DNA from: Syntrophobacteraceae bacterium
GTDB taxonomy: Bacteria > Desulfobacterota > Syntrophobacteria > Syntrophobacterales > Syntrophobacteraceae
DNA length: 48,704 bases
NCBI GenBank assembly: GCA_025454175.1
Contig: JALOOX010000021.1
Span: 1-48,704 of the forward strand
Direction: 5' to 3'
Each line of letters starts with the position of its first letter. The first letter of the stretch is position 1. Under the pieces are notes generated by a model, which worked only from the letters and a program-made list of their open reading frames with translations, ran no database searches and was not told where the DNA came from. A program made the translations under genes and the position numbers. This document shows positions 7,799-16,163 of this stretch, piece after piece.

Positions 7799-9136
7799 AT
7801 GCCTACGCCCAGCGTTCTGCTCATAAGACTCCAGGACGATGAAGTCCTGCAGATCAAGGAGCTGCTCCAGCAATGCGAGCCGGAGGTCAAGACCTGGATC
7901 GTCCAGAGCATTCAGGAAGCGGAAGAGATCCTCGCCCGCGGCAACCTGCTCCTCATTGTTGTGCGGGTGGACGAGCACCGCAAGCGGCCGGACCAGGATC
8001 TCAAGCGCATACGACGGCTGGTGAAATTCCGGACCCCCGTTCTTCTGCTCGTCACCGTGGACTGCGCCATCAAGGTCAAGGAGGCCATGCGGGCCGGGGC
8101 CGACGAATACTGGATCCTCCCCATGGACTCCCTGGCTTTTCCATCACGGTTCTACGTGCTGCTCGAGTGGGGCCAGTCGATCCTGGCCCAGGAGTGGTCG
8201 GGGAGGCGCGACGGAAGCCTTTGGCTCGCCATCGCTCAGGGAATCAAGGGGAGGGCTCGGGGTTTCCTGCAGCGCCTGGCCGGCATGCTGGGCCGACGAC
8301 CTGAAGCCACGGCGGACATTTCGGAGCTGGTGGGCGGCAAGTGGGGGAAGCTGAATCGACTTGGCTTCGGCAGCTACGGTGAGGTATGGCTCGTCAAGGA
8401 GCCTGAAAGCTCCGACCTTGCCGTTGCCAAGATCCCTCACTCACCCAAGATGAACACCCGATTCCTGCGCGAGGCGGCCATTCTGAGGAGGCTCGGCGAT
8501 CACCCCAATTCCGTGCACTTGAAGGAAGTCGTCAAGCAGGACGGGAAGGTGATTCTCATCCAGGAGTACGTGGAGGGCAGCACGCTTCAGGACCTCCTGG
8601 GGCAGGGAATGGATCCGGCGGCCAAGGAGAGTGCCTTCCTGCAGTTGCTCGAGATTGTCGCCAGGGCGCATTCCGACAAGATCATGCATCGGGACATCAA
8701 GCCGGAGAACATCATCGTCACCCGCCAGGGCATCCTGAAACTGCTGGATTTCGGTACGGGAAAGGACCTGACACGGCGCAGCATCAGCAACACGATCATC
8801 GGCTCCAGGCCTTTCATGGCTCCTGAGCAGATCATGGGAAACAGCCGCCTGGCCAGCGACGTCTGGGCTTTGGGGGTAATTCTTTATGCCTTTTCCACGG
8901 GGTGTCTCCCCTTTTACGACGAGAACGAGAAAACCCTCATGGATATCATTCTGGAGTCTGAGCCGGAGCGGCCCAGGAATCTCGAGCCCGGCCTTTCGGA
9001 GGCGCTGGAGCTCGTGATTTTGAGGTGCCTGGAAAAAGACTGGAACCGCCGCTACCGGAATGCAGTGGAATTGAAAGAAGACCTGCTGGAGCGCCTCCCC
9101 CTCATGGGGCGCGGGGAGATCCTCACCGGGGCGTGA
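7799..9136 (+). CDS. Ser/Thr protein kinase with N-terminal receiver-like domain
   Basis: Hanks-type kinase of 445 residues. Residues 1-125 resemble a response-regulator receiver: a PSVLLIRL first strand, a PVLLLVTVD strand, then AGADEYWILPMD where a receiver normally has its conserved Lys. That Lys is absent, so the domain is probably a sensor or docking pseudo-receiver. The kinase domain (about 183-440) is complete: glycine loop GFGSYGEV, Lys 211 in VAKI, catalytic loop HRDIKPEN at 297-304, DFG at 317-319 and APEQ. No membrane segment is seen, so it is likely cytosolic. The start at 7799 is preceded by GGGGG; an upstream in-frame ATG at 7721 lies inside the previous gene's terminator and is rejected. 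No phosphatase or forkhead-associated partner lies next to it. Confidence 0.88.
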   Translation: MPTPSVLLIRLQDDEVLQIKELLQQCEPEVKTWIVQSIQEAEEILARGNLLLIVVRVDEHRKRPDQDLKRIRRLVKFRTPVLLLVTVDCAIKVKEAMRAGADEYWILPMDSLAFPSRFYVLLEWGQSILAQEWSGRRDGSLWLAIAQGIKGRARGFLQRLAGMLGRRPEATADISELVGGKWGKLNRLGFGSYGEVWLVKEPESSDLAVAKIPHSPKMNTRFLREAAILRRLGDHPNSVHLKEVVKQDGKVILIQEYVEGSTLQDLLGQGMDPAAKESAFLQLLEIVARAHSDKIMHRDIKPENIIVTRQGILKLLDFGTGKDLTRRSISNTIIGSRPFMAPEQIMGNSRLASDVWALGVILYAFSTGCLPFYDENEKTLMDIILESEPERPRNLEPGLSEALELVILRCLEKDWNRRYRNAVELKEDLLERLPLMGRGEILTGA

Positions 9137-9169
9137 TTGACCGCACTGAGTGGGCAGTGCGGCGGGCCT

Positions 9170-9742
9170 TCACTGGCAGGCGCTCTCGCGCCATCGCCTG
9201 TCGAAAAACGTCGGAATGTCGCAGACCATGATCAAAACATCGATGTTCTGATCGCGAAGGTCCTTCACCATGCCCTCGATGACGGCCTTGCACACAAAAC
9301 CCGCATTTCTGCAGGCGCGTATGGCCCCCGGTGAGTCCAGGGGTATCTCCGCCCAGAGCTTCTCGAGACCCAGCTCATGCCCGAGGGTCACCAGCTCGTT
9401 GAGCATGAGGGTCGCCAGGCCCCGCTTCTGATACTCGGGCGACACCACCACTCGGACGCGACCGATGTGGCGCTTCCAGCCATGGGAGACACGGTGCAGC
9501 GAGGCATCGCCGATGATCTTCTCGTCCTTGAGGGCCAGGAGCGGCAAGACGCGATCATAGTTGAGCCGTTCCGCCCAGTCCCGGATCACGGTCCTGTCCT
9601 TGACGTTGTGGCGGATGAAGAGGGTGAGCTCATCCGGCAGTTCCTGGAAAAAACTGAACAGGCCTTCCTCGTCCTCCTTGACCATGGGACGCAGGGTCAC
9701 GATGGTTCCGTCTTTGAGCTTGTTTTGCTTGCTCCCAAACAT
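9170..9742 (-). CDS. GNAT-family N-acetyltransferase
   Basis: Acetyl-CoA-dependent acetyltransferase of 190 residues; the acceptor (small molecule or protein lysine) is unknown. The acetyl-CoA pyrophosphate-binding motif is clear in VVVSPEYQKRGLATLML, followed by the family's typical ending with CRNAGF. The start at 9742 follows AAGGAG with ideal spacing; the longer frame upstream has no family similarity. It is the last gene of a minus-strand series after the helicase and metallophosphoesterase, 137 bp from the latter. A resemblance to the acetyltransferase half of protein-lysine acetylases is possible but not provable here. Confidence 0.85.
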   Translation of the reverse strand: MFGSKQNKLKDGTIVTLRPMVKEDEEGLFSFFQELPDELTLFIRHNVKDRTVIRDWAERLNYDRVLPLLALKDEKIIGDASLHRVSHGWKRHIGRVRVVVSPEYQKRGLATLMLNELVTLGHELGLEKLWAEIPLDSPGAIRACRNAGFVCKAVIEGMVKDLRDQNIDVLIMVCDIPTFFDRRWRESACQ

Positions 9743-9879
9743 GGCGGTCTCCTTCGATTCCAATGAAAGCCTCGACCTGTGCAATGGGGTTGAGAAGTGC
9801 TTCTCTGGTTGCCTGTCGAATCCGACCACGACATGGTTGCCGACTTCCCGTGAATTCCGCGAGCCGGGAGGAGGGGAAA

Positions 9880-10629
9880 TCAAATGCCGTCCTGGAGCCT
9901 GAGTGCAAGATAATCGGGAAGCTTGGCGTTCCGAATCTTTTCCTGCGCTTTCCGAATGTCGTAGGAAATGGCTCGAAACGTCAGGTGCTCACGGTCTGTG
10001 TCGAACAGCAGGTAGCGGGCGCGATTGTCCTTCTGCCTTGGCTGGCCGACGCTTCCCGGGTTGATGAGGTAGATGTGCTCCGCCTCCAGCGACAGCGATT
10101 CGCCGGAGCAGGACGGTGAAAGCACCTTTCCGCGTGGATCGCTGGCCCACACGTGCTGCATGTGGGTATGGCCGAAAAAGCAGACACGAACGCCCGAATA
10201 GTGTCGGCCAAGAAGGTTGAAGATCCTCTTGGCCTGAAAGATGTTCATGATGTAAGTCTCCAGGCTTTCCGGAGACCCGTGGCAGATCATGTAGTGGTCC
10301 CAGAGCACTTCGGTCCTGGGCATGCCGAGGAGATATTGACGGTCCTGCTGGGATAGCTGGCGAATGGAGTAAGCCAGGGCCTGGAAAGCCAGGACATTGA
10401 AGTTGTCGGCCGAATCCGGCTCGAGCACCGCGTGATCGTGATTGCCCAGGATCGAGATGACGCGCCTGGTCTGGAGCAGGTGAAGGCATTCGCGGGGATT
10501 GGCATTATAGCCCACCAAATCCCCGAGGTGGATGATGTACTGCACCCCATCCGTTTCGATGGCTTTCAAGACGGCCTCGAGGGCCTCAAGGTTGCCGTGA
10601 ATATCGGAAATGATGGCGATCCGGGGCAT
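9880..10629 (-). CDS. Calcineurin-like metallophosphoesterase
   Basis: Two-metal phosphoesterase of about 249 residues, of the small MJ0936/YfcE-like type acting on phosphodiesters or nucleotides. All metal-binding motifs are present in order: SDIHGN, GDLVGYN, GNHD, then CHGS and GHTHMQH. The ATG at 10629 is preferred (GGAG 6 nt upstream) over an in-frame GTG four codons earlier. It follows the helicase gene by about 110 bp on the same strand, which suggests co-transcription, but the physiological substrate cannot be told from sequence. Confidence 0.9.
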   Translation of the reverse strand: MPRIAIISDIHGNLEALEAVLKAIETDGVQYIIHLGDLVGYNANPRECLHLLQTRRVISILGNHDHAVLEPDSADNFNVLAFQALAYSIRQLSQQDRQYLLGMPRTEVLWDHYMICHGSPESLETYIMNIFQAKRIFNLLGRHYSGVRVCFFGHTHMQHVWASDPRGKVLSPSCSGESLSLEAEHIYLINPGSVGQPRQKDNRARYLLFDTDREHLTFRAISYDIRKAQEKIRNAKLPDYLALRLQDGI

Positions 10630-10739
10630 CCTGAGCTCCACTGGATTTCATCGATCCACATTGAGAGCGGCAGATTCGATTGCTTTCACTCACAATCGAA
10701 TGATCGATCCGGCACATGCAGTCTTGGGCCGGAGATCAG

Positions 10740-13484
10740 TCAAACCAGCACCGGCTCGCGCAGAATCCGATCGATGGCGTTCCGGGCCGAGGCGGACAGA
10801 CGCGGATGGGTGTCCGACAGCGCTTCGATTTGTCTCAGGTGATCCGCCGTCCTCAGGATCACCATGGCCAGGTCTCCCTCGTCCATGCCGGAAATCTGGT
10901 GGAGCTCTTCCCAAGTCGTTCCCCTGGCCCAGTAATACAGGGTGACGACGGTCCAGAAGGGCATGGGCGGTGTGCCGAATCCCTCGTTTTGCAGGTGCTC
11001 ACGCAGGGTCTTCAGGCTCTGAAGCATTTTGAAGAACGGGGCGGCCACGTCCTGATGTCGCCAGATCAAGGAAGAGAGCTGCTGATCTCCAGGCCGGTCC
11101 CGATCCATGACGAAAGGTGCGATGAGCGCGGCCAGGACCTCCGGCTCGTCTTCGGGGAATATCCCCTTTCGAATGCATTCGGAGATCAGGATCGGCTGGT
11201 CGAGCCTGAGCTTTGAAGCCCAGAGCCCGTCCTCCGTCAGATGCCCCTCCTCGTCGATGTATCCCTCGGCCTGAAGGAAGTGATAGTGCTTGAGGAAGTC
11301 CCGCCAGAGCTGGTCGCGGATGGTCTTGATCCGCGCATGCTGCTCGAAATATCTCTGCAGAGACTCCGCGAACGGGTGCGATGTGGACTTCTGACAGGGC
11401 CCGTACAGCGCACAGCGTCGACAAGGGAGCGCGTCGATCTGGGATGTCAGGCGATTCAGCTCATTGGCGCTCTGCTCCCTTGGCTTCAAGGCTCCGAGAT
11501 CGACGGGGCGGCCCAGATCCGATGAGGCTTCCTCACCGTCCCCTTCAGCACGGGACCGCGAGGCGGCCAGCCTCATGGCCAGATCCCTCCAGACCTCCCT
11601 CTCTTCGAGGGGCGGCATGATATCGAGCACCTGGCAGAATCCCCTGATTCGATGGAATCCGACGCGAAACGACCGGATGCGCCCCTTTCGAAAGCGCAGG
11701 GGAAACCCCAGCCTCACGGCTTCGACCGTCCGCTGCTCCATGTCGGGCTCGGCGATGGCCATGTAGGGAGTGCCCCGGTTGCTGCGAAAGATCCGCCCGG
11801 GGACGAGGAGCCCCTTGAAAAGACTCATGGCTCCCTGGCGCTTCCAGAACTTACGGGTCTTCCTGAATTGCTCCTTGAGGTGCGCGAATTGAGGGCGGAC
11901 CTCGGCGAGACGCTCCATGGAGCCGCAGGCCATCTGGGGGAGCCAGGGATCGAGCTCTTTCTCGAGGGCTTCGAATTGTTTGTAGACCGCCATTTCCTGG
12001 GCGAGGTTCTGATGCGTCGCCAGTGAGTCGGAAAAAAGCTCCCGGACCTCCTCGGGGCTGTGGGAGAGGAGCAGGTTCAGCACCATGGAGAAGTTGACGC
12101 GAATCTGGCTCGCAATGGGATCGGCCGAGGATCGCAGCAGATCATGGATGAGCTGAGGGTTCAGGTGAGGACCTGGAAGAGCGAGAACGAAGCCGATTTC
12201 GTCCATGCCGCGCCGCCCGGCCCGCCCGGTCATCTGAAGCAGATCCGTCGCGGTCAGATCCACGAATCCCTTGCCGTTGAAGCGGTCGCTCTGGGGGATC
12301 ACCACGGTGCGCGCCGGGAAATTCACTCCGGCGGCCACGGTGGAGGTGGAGAATATGGCCTCCAGGTGCCCTTCCTGCATGAGCCGCTCGAGAAAAAGCT
12401 TCCAGTGTGGGAGCTGGCCGCCGTGGTGGGCGCCCACGCGGGTTCGCCTCAGCTGGTTGAGGTGCTGGTGATGCTGCAAAAAGGGGTATGCTTCCAGCAG
12501 TGCGTCGACCCGGGCCTGAAAGGCGGCCGTCTTCGTCTCGTCGGGATTTGCCGGGGGGCGGCACATCTCGATGGCTCGCTCGCAGTCGGCGCGGGACTTG
12601 AGAAAAAAGATGGCCGGAAGCAGATTCGACTCCCTCAGGACATCCAGGATGCGGCGCACGTTGGGGAATTCGTGCTTGGGAAAGGACTTGGGATCGACGC
12701 CGCGGATCTTGGAAAACATCCCACGCCGGGTGCTGAGGGGCGCCAGTTCTCCCGAGGGAAAAAGGAAGAGCGGAAACAGGGGCACAGGCCTCTCGTTGGT
12801 TGTGATCCAGCGGCAGGGCACCTTGCGCATCCATTCCAGCCACTCGCAAATGCCCGTGGCGTTCTGAATGGTGGCCGAGAGCAGCAGCAGTTTGACTCGA
12901 GCCGGAAGGTAGATGAGAACTTCCTCCCAGACCACGCCACGGTCCTGGTCCCCGAGGTAGTGGGCCTCGTCCAGGACCACCAGCTGCACGGCCAGGTCCT
13001 GCCCCTGGTGCATGGTGTCGTAGAGCTGGTTGCGAAGAATTTCAGTTGTGCCCACGATGATGGGGGCGTGGGCGTTCTCCTTCCGGTCACCCGTCAGGAT
13101 GCCGACGTTTTCGGCACCGAAAACCTCGCTGAATTCACCATATTTGGCGTTTGAGAGGGCCTTGAGCGGTGATGCATACCAGCTTCGGCCCCCGCTCCGA
13201 AAGACGTCCTCGATGGCTTTCATGGCGATATAGGTCTTTCCGGCGCCGGTTGGGGCCGTGACCAGGACGTCGGTTTCGGTTATGGCTTGGAGGGCTTCGA
13301 CCTGGAAGGGATCCGGCACGAAGGGTTTGGGCTCCGGCACCTGGATGCGGTCGAGGGCGGCATGGACATTGCGGTGAACTCTCAATCGTATGGGGCGATC
13401 CAGTTCCGGATCAATGATTGGAGCGCTTTCCCGGGTACGATAGCCTTTTCCCTTCGGGTGTCTGCGTCTTGGAAAGAAGCTCAA
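10740..13484 (-). CDS. Ski2/HelY-type DExH superfamily II helicase
   Basis: ATP-dependent RNA or DNA helicase of 914 residues related to Ski2, Mtr4 and bacterial HelY. Motif I APTGAGKT is near 77-84, motif II DEAH near 172-175, and motif VI QMTGRAGRRGMDEIG is present. The C-terminal quarter resembles the DSHCT region of this family. A CRRC-x5-C cluster lies just ahead of it and could bind metal, though I see only three close cysteines. Translation appears to begin at a TTG (13484) preceded by GGGG; no conserved ATG start is available. The role is probably RNA unwinding in decay or ribosome maturation, by analogy. It heads the minus-strand series helicase - phosphoesterase - acetyltransferase. 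Confidence 0.88.
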   Translation of the reverse strand: MSFFPRRRHPKGKGYRTRESAPIIDPELDRPIRLRVHRNVHAALDRIQVPEPKPFVPDPFQVEALQAITETDVLVTAPTGAGKTYIAMKAIEDVFRSGGRSWYASPLKALSNAKYGEFSEVFGAENVGILTGDRKENAHAPIIVGTTEILRNQLYDTMHQGQDLAVQLVVLDEAHYLGDQDRGVVWEEVLIYLPARVKLLLLSATIQNATGICEWLEWMRKVPCRWITTNERPVPLFPLFLFPSGELAPLSTRRGMFSKIRGVDPKSFPKHEFPNVRRILDVLRESNLLPAIFFLKSRADCERAIEMCRPPANPDETKTAAFQARVDALLEAYPFLQHHQHLNQLRRTRVGAHHGGQLPHWKLFLERLMQEGHLEAIFSTSTVAAGVNFPARTVVIPQSDRFNGKGFVDLTATDLLQMTGRAGRRGMDEIGFVLALPGPHLNPQLIHDLLRSSADPIASQIRVNFSMVLNLLLSHSPEEVRELFSDSLATHQNLAQEMAVYKQFEALEKELDPWLPQMACGSMERLAEVRPQFAHLKEQFRKTRKFWKRQGAMSLFKGLLVPGRIFRSNRGTPYMAIAEPDMEQRTVEAVRLGFPLRFRKGRIRSFRVGFHRIRGFCQVLDIMPPLEEREVWRDLAMRLAASRSRAEGDGEEASSDLGRPVDLGALKPREQSANELNRLTSQIDALPCRRCALYGPCQKSTSHPFAESLQRYFEQHARIKTIRDQLWRDFLKHYHFLQAEGYIDEEGHLTEDGLWASKLRLDQPILISECIRKGIFPEDEPEVLAALIAPFVMDRDRPGDQQLSSLIWRHQDVAAPFFKMLQSLKTLREHLQNEGFGTPPMPFWTVVTLYYWARGTTWEELHQISGMDEGDLAMVILRTADHLRQIEALSDTHPRLSASARNAIDRILREPVLV

Positions 13485-13591
13485 TCAACCCCCCACTCAA
13501 ATCTGTTTGAAAACTAATCCGTTTATATTATTAATCATCCACGTCTCGTTGCCAAGCAAAGATGTGTCACCGGTCATCGTGGGGACCAGGA

Positions 13592-14053
13592 ATGGAAGAA
13601 ATCGGCAAAGCGCGGTCCGAGCCTCGTGCATGGCACACCACCCGTCTGCGGGTGCCGCTCTTCGAGGTTGATCTGGGACAGGCCGTCTATCACGGGAACT
13701 ATTTCCACCTGTTTGAACTGGGCCGCGAGAGCTTCTTCAGGGAGGTGGGTTACCCTTACAAGAGGTTCATGGATCATGAAATGCACCTCACCATCGTCGA
13801 AGCCCACTGCAGCTACAGGAAATCACTGCGCTACGACGACGATATCGAGATCCGGACGGGAGTGTCATGGAAACGCTCCAGGAGCCTCGGACTCGTGCAG
13901 CTGATCTTTCGCGATGAAGGCTCTCTGGATTCCGTGCTTTGCACCGAGCTCCACCTGAACATGGTTTGCGTCAAATTCTCCGGCAAGCCGACGGTGCTTC
14001 CATCGGAATTCGTGTCGCTCCTCGATCAATGGAACACAGAAAGGGCTCTATGA
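13592..14053 (+). CDS. YbgC-like hotdog acyl-CoA thioesterase
   Basis: Hotdog-fold thioesterase of 153 residues. The 4HBT catalytic segment is present as FEVDLGQAVYHGNYFHLFE with the active-site Asp, followed by a Glu in the first long helix. Such enzymes hydrolyse short-chain or aromatic acyl-CoA esters, some acting on acyl carrier protein in phospholipid metabolism. The ATG at 13592 has only a weak ribosome site (CCAGGA). The gene ends in ATGA, overlapping the start of the UDP-glucose dehydrogenase gene, so the two are translationally coupled although their chemistry is unrelated. Confidence 0.85.
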   Translation: MEEIGKARSEPRAWHTTRLRVPLFEVDLGQAVYHGNYFHLFELGRESFFREVGYPYKRFMDHEMHLTIVEAHCSYRKSLRYDDDIEIRTGVSWKRSRSLGLVQLIFRDEGSLDSVLCTELHLNMVCVKFSGKPTVLPSEFVSLLDQWNTERAL

Positions 14054-15363
14054 AGATTGCCATCATTGGAACGGGCTACGTCGGTCTGGTGACCGGCGCA
14101 TGCTTTGCCGAGTTTGGTCATGAAGTGACCTGTATCGATGTGGACGAATCCAAGATCAATCGTCTGAAAAAAGGCGAGATCCCCATCTACGAGCCGGGCC
14201 TGGACTCCCTGGTTGCGAAGAATATCCAGGCGAAGCGCCTCGTCTTCTCCACCGACTACCACCCCGGGGTGCCGGAGGCCCAGGTGGTCTTCATTGCCGT
14301 TGGAACGCCGGCTTCGCGCCGGGGCGACGGCTATGCGAACCTGAGCTACGTCCATGAGGCCGCCAGGCAGATTGCGCTTCACCTGACGGATTACACCGTC
14401 ATCGTCGACAAGAGCACCGTGCCCGTCGGGACGGCCCGGCAGGTGGCCCGCATCATCTCGGAGACCAATCCCAATGCCTCGTTCGACGTGGCGAGCAACC
14501 CCGAGTTCCTGCGCGAGGGGGCCGCCATCAACGATTTCATGCGGCCGGACCGGGTGGTGCTGGGGGTGGATTCCCCCCGGGCCGAGGAGCAGCTGAAAGC
14601 CATTTACCGTCCCCTCTATCTCATCGAGACCCCATTCGTCATCACCAACATCGAGACGGCGGAGATGATCAAGTACGCGGCCAATGCGTTCCTGGCGACC
14701 AAGATCAGCTTCATCAATGAAATGGCCAACCTGTGCGAGGAGGTGGGGGCCGACGTCCAGGACGTGGCCAAGGGGATCGGTCTCGACGGCCGCATCGGAC
14801 GCAAGTTTCTCCACGCCGGCCCGGGATACGGCGGCTCATGCTTTCCCAAGGACACCCAGGCGTTGCTGCGAATCGCCCAGGAGCACGGTGTCGCCTGCCG
14901 CATCATCGAGGCGGTGGTGGAGGTCAATGCCGCCCAGAAAGCCCGCATGGCCCGAAAGATCCGCAAGGCCCTCGGGGGAAGCGAGGCGGGCAAGACCATC
15001 GCCGTTCTGGGCCTCAGCTTCAAGCCGGAAACCGATGATATCCGCGACGCTCCCTCGCTGACCATCATCGCCACGCTCATCGAGCACGGCGCCAACGTCA
15101 GGGCACACGATCCTCAGGCCATGGAAGAAGCAGCCAAGGTGCTGCCCGAGGTCAAGTACTGCTCGAGCCCCTACGAAGCCTGCGATGGGGCTGACGCAGT
15201 GATTCTGATGACCGAATGGAACGAGTATCGCGCCCTGGACCTGGCAAGAATCAATGGCCTGCTCAAGTCGCCGGTTTTTGTGGACCTCCGGAACGTTTAC
15301 GCGCGAACCGCCATGAAGGAAATCGGGTTCCAATATCACAGTGTCGGGAGACTTTCGGTTTGA
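14050..15363 (+). CDS. ugd: UDP-glucose 6-dehydrogenase
   Basis: Oxidises UDP-glucose to UDP-glucuronate with two NAD+ in the cytoplasm, supplying acidic sugars for surface polysaccharide. The product is 437 residues, the normal length. Seen: the N-terminal Rossmann motif GTGYVGLVTGACFAEFG, the catalytic Cys in GPGYGGSCFPKD, and the conserved GLSFKPETDDIRDAPS in the C-terminal domain. The start overlaps the thioesterase stop (ATGA), and the stop overlaps the TTG start of the next gene, giving a tightly packed three-gene operon. It could serve the same envelope pathways as RfbB, RfbC and the glycosyltransferase elsewhere in this window. Confidence 0.95.
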   Translation: MKIAIIGTGYVGLVTGACFAEFGHEVTCIDVDESKINRLKKGEIPIYEPGLDSLVAKNIQAKRLVFSTDYHPGVPEAQVVFIAVGTPASRRGDGYANLSYVHEAARQIALHLTDYTVIVDKSTVPVGTARQVARIISETNPNASFDVASNPEFLREGAAINDFMRPDRVVLGVDSPRAEEQLKAIYRPLYLIETPFVITNIETAEMIKYAANAFLATKISFINEMANLCEEVGADVQDVAKGIGLDGRIGRKFLHAGPGYGGSCFPKDTQALLRIAQEHGVACRIIEAVVEVNAAQKARMARKIRKALGGSEAGKTIAVLGLSFKPETDDIRDAPSLTIIATLIEHGANVRAHDPQAMEEAAKVLPEVKYCSSPYEACDGADAVILMTEWNEYRALDLARINGLLKSPVFVDLRNVYARTAMKEIGFQYHSVGRLSV

Positions 15364-16163
15364 AAGCTTCTCCTCGCTGTTTGAAGCCGTGGCCGCTCTG
15401 GATTGCCCTGTGGGTCCTCGCGGCCGCGGCGGCTCCCTGCCCGGGAGAATCCTCGCAGCCCCGCTTCTCGGACCCGTTCCGGGTCGTCAACGCGTACCCC
15501 CACGATCCCGCGGCCTTCACCCAGGGGCTCCTGTATCACCAAGGGTTTTTCTACGAGAGTACCGGGCTCCATGGCAGGTCCTCGGTCCGCAAGGTGGTTC
15601 CCGAAACCGGCGAGGTGGTTCAGATTCACCATTTGCCCGCCCAGCACTTCGGAGAGGGACTGGCGCGCTGGGGGGATCGACTGATACAGCTCACCTGGCG
15701 TTCTCGCATTGGTTTTGTCTACGATCTGAGCACGTTCCGGCAGCTGGGTACCTTCAGGTATGCCACGGAAGGCTGGGGGCTCACCGACGACGGGACCTCC
15801 CTCATCATGAGCGATGGAAGCTCCACGCTGCGCTTCCTGCATCCCGAGACCTTCGAGCAGACGGGACGCGTGGAGGTGCGCAATCGCGGCGCTCCCGTGG
15901 ACAGCCTCAACGAGCTGGAGTATGTCAAGGGGGAGATCCTCGCCAACGTGTGGGGAGAGGATTTCGTCCTTCGGATTTCCCCGTCCAACGGGGAGGTGCT
16001 GGGCTCCGTGGATTTGAGCGGCCTCCGCCGCCTCCTTGGACCGGGACGCGCCCCGGAGGTCCTCAACGGCATCGCCTATGATCGGGAGAAGGGTCGGCTT
16101 TTTGTAACGGGCAAGCTTTGGCCCAGGATCTTCGAGATCGAGATCCCGGCCATGGGGAATTAG
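15360..16163 (+). CDS. Glutaminyl-peptide cyclotransferase (bacterial/plant type), exported
   Basis: Five-bladed beta-propeller enzyme of 267 residues that converts N-terminal Gln of peptides to pyroglutamate. The family signature appears as NAYPHDPAAFTQGLLY, FYESTGLHGRSSVRKV, EGWGLTDDG and LNELEYVKGEILANVW. A signal peptide with a Leu/Ala-rich core (residues about 10-27) puts it in the periplasm. Translation seems to begin at TTG 15360, overlapping the ugd stop as TTGA, with GGGAG 9 nt upstream; no later ATG preserves the signal peptide. Its 3' end overlaps the convergent dikinase-like gene by 4 nt. Confidence 0.87.
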   Translation: MKASPRCLKPWPLWIALWVLAAAAAPCPGESSQPRFSDPFRVVNAYPHDPAAFTQGLLYHQGFFYESTGLHGRSSVRKVVPETGEVVQIHHLPAQHFGEGLARWGDRLIQLTWRSRIGFVYDLSTFRQLGTFRYATEGWGLTDDGTSLIMSDGSSTLRFLHPETFEQTGRVEVRNRGAPVDSLNELEYVKGEILANVWGEDFVLRISPSNGEVLGSVDLSGLRRLLGPGRAPEVLNGIAYDREKGRLFVTGKLWPRIFEIEIPAMGN

